This document shows, piece by piece, positions 1 through 12,589 of a DNA stretch of 64,000 nucleotides; position 1 is the first letter of the stretch; the number at the start of each line of letters is the position of its first letter. Both the position numbers and the translations under genes were made by a program. The DNA is taken from contig NC_080570.1 in the NCBI RefSeq assembly GCF_030247185.1, positions 81,490,028-81,554,027 of the forward strand. The letters are read 5' to 3'. A model generated the notes under the pieces. The model did no database searches, was not told the origin of the DNA, and saw only the letters and a program-made list of their open reading frames with translations. The DNA comes from Malaya genurostris (taxonomy: Eukaryota; Arthropoda; Insecta; Diptera; Culicidae).

Positions 1-83
1 GGTTCAAATTGAACTGCCGAGTTTAGCACTAAGCAGTTCAATTTGAACTGCTCTGCACTGATGAGTCAAAGACGAAACGTAAA
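1..83 (+). ncRNA. Hammerhead ribozyme, 3' part only (window edge)
   Basis: This is the same motif as the copy at 509-607 but without its 5' stem III strand and cleavage site, which would lie left of position 1. The visible part has the stem I hairpin, the intact core CTGATGA at 58-64, the 3-bp stem II and the GAA plus ACGTAAA strand ending at 83. The core A9 is intact here. Confidence 0.75.
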
Positions 84-246
84 AATAATGAAAACGGTTA
101 TGCGCCCTAGCACAAAATTTGGCTAACCCCTAAATGACCATACCTGCATCGGCCAGAAATAGTCGAAAACACGTTTTCGTTCGGCACGTCAGAAAAGACA
201 TTGCACTTCGTTGCAAAACAAAAAGTGTTCTGTAAGTAGCAGAAAC

Positions 247-345
247 TTTACGTCTGCTTAGCGGTTCAAATTGAACTGCCGAGTTTAGCACTAAGCAGTT
301 CAATTTGAACTGCTCTGCACTGATGGGTCAAAGACGAAACGTAAA
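247..345 (+). ncRNA. Type III hammerhead ribozyme, A9G core variant
   Basis: Stem III is TTTACGT (247-253) with ACGTAAA (339-345). The cleavage-site C17 is C254, so the predicted cut is between 254 and 255. Stem I has TGC/GCA (255-257/317-319), an internal loop, a 19-bp helix (261-279/295-313) and a 15-nt loop. The core box at 320-326 reads CTGATGG rather than CTGATGA, so the invariant A9 is G. Stem II is GTC-AAA-GAC (327-335), followed by GAA. From what is known of the hammerhead fold, A9G should strongly weaken cleavage; that is inference. Confidence 0.85.
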
Positions 346-508
346 AATAATGAAAACGGTTATGTGCCCTAGCACAAAATTTGGCTAACCCCTAAATGAC
401 CATACCTGCATCGGCCAGAAATAGTCGAAAACACGTTTTCGTTCGGCACGTCAGAAAAGACATTGCACTTCGTTGCAAAACAAAAAGTGTTCTGTAAGTA
501 GCAGAAAC

Positions 509-607
509 TTTACGTCTGCTTAGCGGTTCAAATTGAACTGCCGAGTTTAGCACTAAGCAGTTCAATTTGAACTGCTCTGCACTGATGAGTCAAAGACGAA
601 ACGTAAA
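509..607 (+). ncRNA. Type III hammerhead ribozyme with complete core
   Basis: All three helices and every conserved core position are present. Stem III is TTTACGT (509-515) paired with ACGTAAA (601-607), 7 of 7. C17 is C516, so cleavage is predicted between 516 and 517. Stem I starts with 517-519/579-581, then an internal loop TTA/TCT, then a 19-bp helix 523-541/557-575 (one G-U) with a 15-nt loop. The core is CTGATGA at 582-588. Stem II is GTC/GAC (589-591/595-597) with an AAA loop, then GAA at 598-600. Stem III is the open helix, which makes this type III topology. The internal loop in stem I opposite loop II is where natural hammerheads make their stabilising tertiary contact. Cleavage of a tandem transcript would release unit-length multimers. 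Confidence 0.92.
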
Positions 608-770
608 AATAATGAAAACGGTTATGTGCCCTAGCACAAAATTTGGCTAACCCCTAAATGACCATACCTGCATCGGCCAGAAATAGTCGAAAACACGTTT
701 TCGTTCGGCACGTCAGAAAAGACATTGCACTTCGTTGCAAAACAAAAAGTGTTCTGTAAGTAGCAGAAAC

Positions 771-869
771 TTTACGTCTGCTTAGCGGTTCAAATTGAAC
801 TGCCGAGTTTAGCACTAAGCAGTTCAATTTGAACTGCTCTGCACTGATGGGTCAAAGACGAAACGTAAA
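771..869 (+). ncRNA. Type III hammerhead ribozyme, A9G core variant
   Basis: This copy is equivalent to 247-345 shifted by 524 bp. Stem III strands are 771-777 and 863-869, C17 is at 778, and the core box at 844-850 reads CTGATGG (A9 replaced by G). Stems I, II and III are otherwise as in the intact copy. Confidence 0.85.
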
Positions 870-922
870 AATAATGAAAACGGTTATGTGTCCTAGCACA
901 AAATTTGGCTAACCCCTAAATG

Positions 923-1154
923 TATATACGATTGTTATTTTGATTAATAGCCAGCAGTGTCCTATTTTGTCAGCTAAAAATCTTAGGCGCTATGCTGGCT
1001 TGCCGGCTTTCCCTTACGGATAAGATGGTTTTTAACGAGTAAGCTACCTATCAACTGGGAAGCATCGCTCTGATTGGTCAATTGATGCAAAAGCGAAGCT
1101 GTAGGGAAGCACGCGAATCTATAAATATGAGCGAAATTATAGCCTACGTTTGAG
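923..1154 (+). repeat. Dispersed repeat copy A, left half (interrupted by mariner)
   Basis: This block aligns with 19530-19730 (for example ATCGCTCTGATTG...TCAAT.GATGC and the CTATAAATA block). It continues after the mariner insertion at 2462. It holds an inverted CCAAT box (ATTGG, 1073-1077) about 43 bp before a TATA-like TATAAATA (1120-1127), a promoter-like arrangement. Nature of the family unknown. Confidence 0.7.
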
Positions 1155-1156
1155 TA

Positions 1157-2459
1157 AAGCTTGCTTCATTTAGAATTGGAACAAACTTTTGCTCATATTG
1201 TGGCGCTCCTGGTGGACGGATTTGGAAGCTCTTGGCGCCCACGTGTCGGGAATTTTGTCAGCTTCACGTATGATTTTTGACATTCCGAAAATCGACTGTA
1301 CTTTGTAAACAATCAACATGGAAGCCGAAAGAAGGAAAAAAAATTGTGCACAGTTATTTGGAAAATCCATTGTGGTCTGCATCTAGGCTAGCTAAACAGC
1401 TGAAATTGCCCAGAAATACCGTATGGCGCGTTATCAAACGGTATAAGAAAACATTGACAACGATTCGGAAGCCTCAAGCCGATCGTCGGAGTCGAACTGA
1501 CGACCGGAAATTGCGTGGTAAGATTTTGAAGACGATTAAGAGGAATCCTAATCTGTCGGACCGTGATTTGGCCAGAAAATTCGGTGCTGCCCATAGTACC
1601 GTGAGGAGAACTCGACTCCGGGAAGGAATCAAGTCGTATCGAGCTAGCAAACAGCCAAATCGGACCATGAAACAGAATAGTGTGGTCAAAATTCGTGCTC
1701 GGAAACTATATGACCAGGTGCTGACCAAGTTCAACGGGTGTCTTCTGATGGACGATGAAACCTGTGTCAAGGCTGACTTCGGTCAAATCCCAGGTCAAAA
1801 ATTTTACTTGGCAACGGCTCGGGGGGATGTTCCAGCCAAATTTAAATTTGTTTTTGCCGACAAATTTGCAAGAAAATTTATGATTTGACCGGGCATTTGC
1901 AGCTGCGGCAAAAAAACGAAAGTTTTCGTTACAAATAAGACAATGACATCGGAACTATACCAAAAAGAGTGTCTCCAAAAACGAATTTTGCCGTTCATTC
2001 GATCCCACGACCATCCTGTAATGTTTTGGCCAGATTTGGCAAGCTGTCATTACAGCAAAGCCGTTTAAGAATGGTATGCAGAGAAAGTGGTCCAGTTTGT
2101 TCCGAAAAACCTTAACCCACTCAACTGCCCCCAGTTCCGCCCTATTGAGAAATACTGGGCAATCATGAAGAGGAGACTCAAGGCAAAGGGAAACGTTGTC
2201 AAAGACATCAATCAGATGACGACCTGATGGAATAAGATAGCTAAAACGATGGACGAAGAAGGTGTGCGCCGCCTACTGAGCCGTGTTACAGGAAAAATTC
2301 GAGAATTCCTTCAAAACCGTGACGAATAATTTTATCCGTATTTTTTCTTAAAAGTATGAAGAAAACGCTACATTTGTATAAAAAAAGATCTTGAATACAA
2401 TAATAAATAACTGAAATACAGGCAATTGTCTTTGTTCCAATTCTAAATGAAGCAAGCTG
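1157..2459 (+). mobile_element. Tc1/mariner (DD37E-type) transposon, 1303 bp, full length but dead
   Basis: The 28-bp terminal inverted repeats at about 1158-1186 and 2431-2458 are perfect complements, and TA dinucleotides flank both ends (1155-1156, 2460-2461). The outermost base differs between ends (AAGCTT versus CAGCTT). The transposase remnant gives exactly 37 residues between the second and third catalytic residues (WPD...IEKYW), the DD37E spacing known from mosquito Tc1/mariner elements. It is inserted in a dispersed repeat whose uninterrupted paralogue lies at about 19508-20310. Confidence 0.93.
1277..2329 (+). pseudogene. DD37E Tc1/mariner transposase pseudogene
   Basis: One reading frame runs the length of a Tc1/mariner transposase with three in-frame stops: TGA 1886-1888, TAA 2066-2068 and TGA 2225-2227. 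The natural terminator is TAA 2327-2329. The N-terminal third is a paired-like helix-turn-helix DNA-binding region (WSASRLAKQLKLPRNTVWRV and a second helix set near LSDRDLARKFG). The catalytic triad is visible as MDDET, FWPDLASCH and RPIEKYW. The frame opens at a TTG with no upstream in-frame ATG, so the start codon is lost as well. The enzyme would cut and paste the element; here it cannot be made. Confidence 0.92.
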
Positions 2460-2461
2460 TA

Positions 2462-3045
2462 ATACAGAATCAGTATCACGTGTAACATGTCAGAGGAAGG
2501 CAGCTTCTAACCAACAAGACACAAAGCGCTATAAAACGATTTGCAGTTTTAATTGGCTTGCTTTGATGTTGTGCCATGTGAGTTTGTATAAAATGCTTTG
2601 TTATGTCGTTTTCACCTGAGAAATTTGCAAGTACCCCAGAGTAAATTTTAAATGCATAAGTTTAATTTCTAGTTTAGATAAGATGAACTCGATTAATTAT
2701 CGAAATCTCAGTATGGTAGTATTGATAGAGAACTTAACGCTATAAAAATGCATGCATGCAAAACTTGAATACAAGTTTAGCGAATAGAAGCTTAAATATC
2801 GAAATCCGTTACGCTAGTATTCACGTTGGTGTAATTGCATATAGTTGGGCTATTGATGTAATTTCGTCGGATACAAGACAAACACGAATGAAGGCAAAAA
2901 GAGTCTGGGTTTACGTAATCGATGTTGGTTCTTAATGCACTGAGGTAAGGTAACTTCGGTGCAATCGCTCATTCAAAAGCATGGCGATTGATTGAACTGT
3001 TTGATTGAAAATATCGATCACCAGACAGTTGTAGTTTTTTACGTA
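2462..3045 (+). repeat. Dispersed repeat copy A, right half
   Basis: This aligns with 19740-20300, sharing blocks such as CGCTATAAAACGATTTG, GTCGTTTTCACCTGAGAAATT, ACTTAACGCTATAAAAATG and AACTTGAATACAAG, with scattered substitutions and indels. No conserved open frame is visible. Together with 923-1154 it forms an approximately 800-bp unit before the mariner insertion. Confidence 0.7.
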
Positions 3046-5497
3046 CCTGCATGACACAAAATGGTGCTTTTTTCACTAATAACCGTTTTTCATTGATGCA
3101 TTTAATGTGTTTCACATTTTTTTAACTCGGCCAACCTGCCCCGGTTCTTGGGGGGTGTTGGCCAATTTTTTATACCGCATTTGATTGTTAATAACTATTT
3201 CCCTGATTTCAATTGCGGAATGAGAAAATTCACATAAGTATCTTCACGACAGACCAAACCGCTTATCAAAAAGTCTAACCAAAAAGTGTATAGAAACCCC
3301 GGTCTCCCCTATATTATACAAGGTTGTGTCGAAAGAATTTTTGACGAAGGAAATGGATAAGTCAAACCTATTGTAATCTATCTATTGTCTTCCCCATATT
3401 AAAAATATTTTCATAAATATAACTTAGAGATTATTCAAAAAACTTATTGAGTGAAAACAAAACAGTTCATTCAGGCATCAACGAGGCCGACATGGAGACA
3501 TAGTGTTTAGCTCTGTCCCGAAGACTGTTAATGTTATTTACATCGTCATTTTGAATAACGGAATGAAATTTTTAACTGTTATTTTGTTATTCAAACCTAA
3601 TTAATGTTCTTTGAGATAAGCTTGATGAAAAGTTCATAAAATTTTGGCTCACCAACTCAGTGACTTCAGTGACTTTCATTTTAGAGTTATTTTTCACCAG
3701 TTCCGTACTTCCAGAAACGGAAACTGGGATACGGTATAATCAAAGACATCATATTAACAAGATATCCAGCTCTCACATTTCCCGAAAATATCATTGGCAA
3801 CAACATTTTTTGCGAGCATGGCGACCTCAAGCGAGTCCGCATCGAACCTCGTACACAGAAGTAGGGAAGAGAAATGTCAAATTCGTGCGCGCCAAAATAG
3901 CAGCACTGCGCACCCATACAATTGACATGATATGTTGAATGTGACGCCGTGCGATGGCATTGCTGAACTGAATATTGATTTCACTCCAAGCTGATAGGGT
4001 CTGGTATAATTGAATTGATATTATTGGGTCATCTGCTAACAAGATCTACAAACTAGAGCAATTTATTAACAATTATCAAAGAAATTTATGCTCTTTACTT
4101 GGTAGTTCATGAAAACAGCAAAGGGTTCATGCAAGACACGAGCACAATTTCATTGAAAATGAAACAAATCTAAGGTTCCCATAATATATACAAATATAAA
4201 GATGGTAATGGATTTACTAAACTGAAAACTTATTCAAGTGATTAACTACAAACTTTGACAATTAGATATTTTCAAGATAATTGATTCTATTCTATTTTGA
4301 TCCCTTCCCAAAAAAGTTTTTACATTGGGAAGTTGATAATCTTCGGAAAGTGTCGGTAAATAATATGGCAACAATTTAAGGAAGAAAACATGTGAAACAG
4401 TCCGCACACAATATTTAGTTACTTACATTGATTTTCGCTTTTGAATATACAATTTTGTTCATATTGTAACTTGATGTTATTAACACAGTCATAGTAACAA
4501 CGCGTGTAGTGATCAGACGGTTGTTTTTCTAAGCAAGAAATAATGGAACTGAAACCCGAGTTGGTTAACCGAGTTCATCGAGAGTTCCTATTCAAACGAT
4601 ACATGTAAAATCGCAGGTCAGCTTATCTTGAGTTTATCTTTGATATTATATGATATTGCATCTAATAATTCTGTATATGTGTTTCTGCGCAACTCATTTA
4701 TACTTCTACACCAAGGACGCCATTTTAAGATAACTTTCAGAATTTTATTTTGAATCTTTTGAAGCGTTTTGTTCCTGGAGGGACAACAACTCGTTCAAAT
4801 TGATACTGCATTATGATTACCATTTCTTTGAATTGTTTTTGTTACTTACTTTTGTTTAAGTGGTTCTTAAAAGCAGTATTGGACCAGAATATTATGCTTC
4901 GTAAGACTATACCATTTTCTACCGATTCTATTAGGTTACTGATGCTTTCAAATGTGGTAAATCCATCAACAAATCATCGATATACAAGCGCTTCAAATTA
5001 GGTTCGAAAAATCTATGGCCTGCTAGTTATTGAAGAATCAAAATCAACAGCTAATTGGTATTTAATATACTCAAGTGAACATACAGCACAGTGTATACTC
5101 ATCAACACACAACTCACATACAAATCCAGCGAGCGAATGGGTGAAACTTGTATCATATTCAGAGTTGGAAAGGTCATAATATAAGTAAAAGTTTCAGAGG
5201 AAATTGTAAGGGTATTATTTTTTTAACTCATTTAAATTAGTCTTAAAAATACCTTCAAAAAACTCAAAATCATTGCATAACTCTTAAACGCCTTAACGTA
5301 TCAACATACTTTCTGTAGCAAACTAATAGTATCAAATTAGCCCTACAAGTGTTCCATACATTGTCTATTCGAGAAATGAGACCCACAAAAACTACAGCCG
5401 AAAATAAATAATTTGGCCGAACAATTTCAACAAAGGGTGCAGCTGGGTTTCCATATAAAAACTGCCTCCAAACAGAAATTCAATAAAATTAAAATAA
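3046..5497. other. AT-rich stretch without recognisable gene
   Basis: I see no coding signature or family match. The only structure noted is a hairpin at about 3129-3163 (arms GGCCAAC/GTTGGCC with an inner CCCC/GGGG stem). Short open frames here are low-complexity and start-less. Confidence 0.5.
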
Positions 5498-5533
5498 CAT
5501 CAGTAAAAATTGATGATTTTCCCAAAATTTTAA

Positions 5534-7440
<1,907 letters not shown>

Positions 7441-7972
7441 TTAATTTATTCAATTGAAATAGTGCATGAGAGGTGAATCACGCAGCTTTAATTGAAACAA
7501 AGTCTTTATTCTATAATCAAAATTTGAATGGAAAAGTTTTTTTTCGCTAAACATATTATATGTTTGTGAAAATGTTTTACGACGCAGATAAGTAGGGTAA
7601 CAGCCCAAGTAGCACGTTAAGTTGCTGTCCTGTATTTTGCTACTGGTTGTGCTATTTATTAATTTAGTTTATATTACTATTCTGGTGACTGTTGTGTTAT
7701 GGAAAAAGCGCAATTTTTCTTTGTTGTGCAACATATCTTTAAGTTCTTGTGAAACTCATGGAAACTACTTCGTAATGTAAACAAAAATTGAATTGATGTT
7801 TACCAAAAAAATAGCAAACATATTTTCCAATGAATAAGTTTCACATTTGATTTTTTATACAACTGCTCGTAACAAAAACATGGAACTTTAAAAATATTCT
7901 ACACATAAATAAATGGTAATACTACATACTGTAGAACATCAGTAAAAATTGATGATTTTCCCAAAATTTTAA

Positions 7973-9917
<1,945 letters not shown>

Positions 9918-10413
9918 TTAATTTATTCAATTGAAATAGTGCATGAGAGGTGAATCACGCAGCTTTAATTGAAACAAAGTCTTTATTCTATAATCAAAAT
10001 TTGAATGGAAAAGTTTTTTTTCGCTAAACATATTATATGTTTGTGAAAATGTTTTACGACGCAGATAAGTAGGGTAACAGCCCAAGTAGCACGTTAAGTT
10101 GCTGTCCTGTATTTTGCTACTGGTTGTGCTATTTATTAATTTAGTTTATATTACTATTCTGGTGACTGTTGTGTTATGGAAAAAGCGCAATTTTTCTTTG
10201 TTGTGCAACATATCTTTAAGTTCTTGTGAAACTCATGGAAACTACTTCGTAATGTAAACAAAAATTGAATTGATGTTTACCAAAAAAATAGCAAACATAT
10301 TTTCCAATGAATAAGTTTCACATTTGATTTTTTATACAACTGCTCGTAACAAAAACATGGAACTTTAAAAATATTCTACACATAAATAAATGGTAATACT
10401 ACATACTGTAGAA

Positions 10414-12589
10414 TTGATCTTTCATGTTTTAGTGAATAGAAAATCGACAACGAACTGCATTTTTATGGTGAAACATGTCCTTGTACGCCTGAAATTTCAA
10501 GCGCCTTTGAACGTACGTGTTTTGATGATTGAACATCAATTTCTATGAAAATAACAATCTATTCTTTTCAATAAATATGATCGAGATAATGTTTGAAATA
10601 TGTATAAGAAAGCTATCAAACATTCATACACCTTTTCAGACGATTTTAATCATATTGATGATTCAATTAATATGAAAAATCTTGAAATGAATTCTTCTTC
10701 AATATTTTCCATTATGGCATCGAGGGTAACAGTGTGTTGAAAAGAAAATGGTTCACCCAATGTAATGATTTATTTTATCTAAATAAATTGAAATATAAAC
10801 ATGTAAATTTTGAAAAGAGAAATTTTTGTTTTTATTTTAATCAAAATAGTTGTTTTTATTTTTATCAAACTAGTTGACTTAAACAACAATACAGTTAAGT
10901 CATTCATCTTAGTAAACCCGGCATTCGTGATACGCACTGTAGGTATTATTTTTGGAGCCCATGTGCTTTAGTTGCAAAAACAAGTTGCTCAAGCGGTAAT
11001 ATATAACTATGAGAGTAACTATGATGAATTTAACCTTTCGTTCAATATCTTTGAAAAATGATGTCAGGTCTGTTCATTTTTTCGCGAGATGAGACCGAAT
11101 ACAAATTATCTGATTTGATTTTTGTTTTCATTGCGTATGTAATGCTGTATTTCTGAAACTTTTATGATAATATTCTCATGTCGGCAAATTTTGCGTTCAT
11201 TTAAAGCAGATAAATCTGGTACAACTTATTTGCAAGTTTCGAATTGTTTTTCTTAAAATGAAGAAAACTGCACACACTTACCTAAAATTTCATGAGGCAG
11301 CCGAGACTATGCGGACTCGGCAGCAAAATAGTTTTTAGTGTGAGGTTTTCAATTCGGCTTATCATTTTTTACCTTGCGGAGAGCATAAATTCACTAATTT
11401 TTATCTTCACTCGAAATATAGAGCCATTTCGACACATATTGTGCCCAATGCCAATTATGACAGCCATTTGGCAAATTTTTGATAAGTTGAACAATTGTTT
11501 TAGTTATTTCGTTTTTACATGACGACGTGAAAATTTTTGCAGAGCTTTTATAGCTGCTAGTGCAACGTGGGCAAGTTGGTGATTTGCTGCACAATTGTTT
11601 TAGATGTACCTTAAATTGTTCTGTAGTGATTTTTTCGGTAGTATTGTAAAACTTAACAGTGATAAGTTGCACAGCCGATTTTAATATATTTAAAAATCTT
11701 CTTAAACTTATCTAACATAAAAACACAATTCTAAAACAATTGTAGAACCTCTTGAAATTTCAATAAGTTACATTTGCTACTTGGGAGAGGTATTTTGGCC
11801 TGCTTTAGGATTGATTTTATTTTGGTCCACTGTGTAAAAACATTCACCAAATGTTGTAATATCTTTGAAAAATCCTTCCGCAATAGTTAATTTTATGTGA
11901 TTAGCTTTAAATTGTTCAACATGGGCTACTTAACTTCAACATGAATTACTTAAATCCATAAAGTTTGGTAGGTGGGCTAAAATATATGAATTGGCCAAAA
12001 TACCTCTATTATCCTACGAAATCTTCATAACTCTGGGTCTCCAAGTTCCGGCTCCGGAAATAGATTGTCAAAAACTCCATCGGAAATTGCATCGATTTTT
12101 AATAAAATGTTAATCAGAACGGTATCATTACACCACAAGGTGAATTAAAACAGGTTTTCAATTGTTGAATCTGAAATTTTGCATTAGAAATGTGTATGAT
12201 TTCGAATCAGGAAGATGTGTATAGCTTTATAAAATTACTAGAGCCATTTGATTGCACAACAAGGTCACGATACTTAGGCAACTAATAACTGAAAATGCAA
12301 TGATAGAGACCAAAACAATTGGTGATTTTTTTTGTTTCCGATACCACTTCGCGTTGGTTTAATAAAATATCCTCGTTCAAAAAGTTCAAAGCCAAAGATT
12401 ATTTTCTGAATCAACAGGTCGATAAAGTGATTTTGCTGAAAAAAAAGGCGGGTGGGTAATGTCAGAGACATAACTGGATGTCGTGAATACGAAAACAAAT
12501 GACATGTTCCTTAACACTTCCGAATATCAAATAGTTGATCAATTGTATGAATTATGCAAGCATTCCCCTTTTCCACATTTTTCGCAAAA
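10414..12589. other. AT-rich stretch without recognisable gene
   Basis: No family match and no convincing coding frame on either strand. Open frames such as 11394-11672 have no recognisable domain. Confidence 0.45.

Larger units (their letters stand above)
1..922 (+). repeat. 262-bp tandem satellite, 3.5 copies, carrying hammerhead ribozymes
   Basis: The same unit begins at 1, 263, 525 and 787, giving an exact 262-bp period. The fourth copy breaks off at 922 in the middle of the unit. Copies are almost identical, differing at a few sites such as GTGCCC versus GCGCCC and CTGATGA versus CTGATGG. Each unit has a long imperfect hairpin (arms 261-279 and 295-313 in copy 2) followed by a CTGATGA...GAAAC box. 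Together with TTTACGTC at the end of the preceding unit these form a hammerhead ribozyme. The left end of the array lies outside the window. No open reading frame is conserved in the unit. It resembles hammerhead-bearing satellites known from other animals; I do not recognise this particular satellite. Confidence 0.95.

Noticed and set aside
1..922. CRISPR-like array or LTR
   Set aside because: The repeat unit is 262 bp with no repeat-spacer alternation and no LTR features; tandem satellite structure explains it fully.
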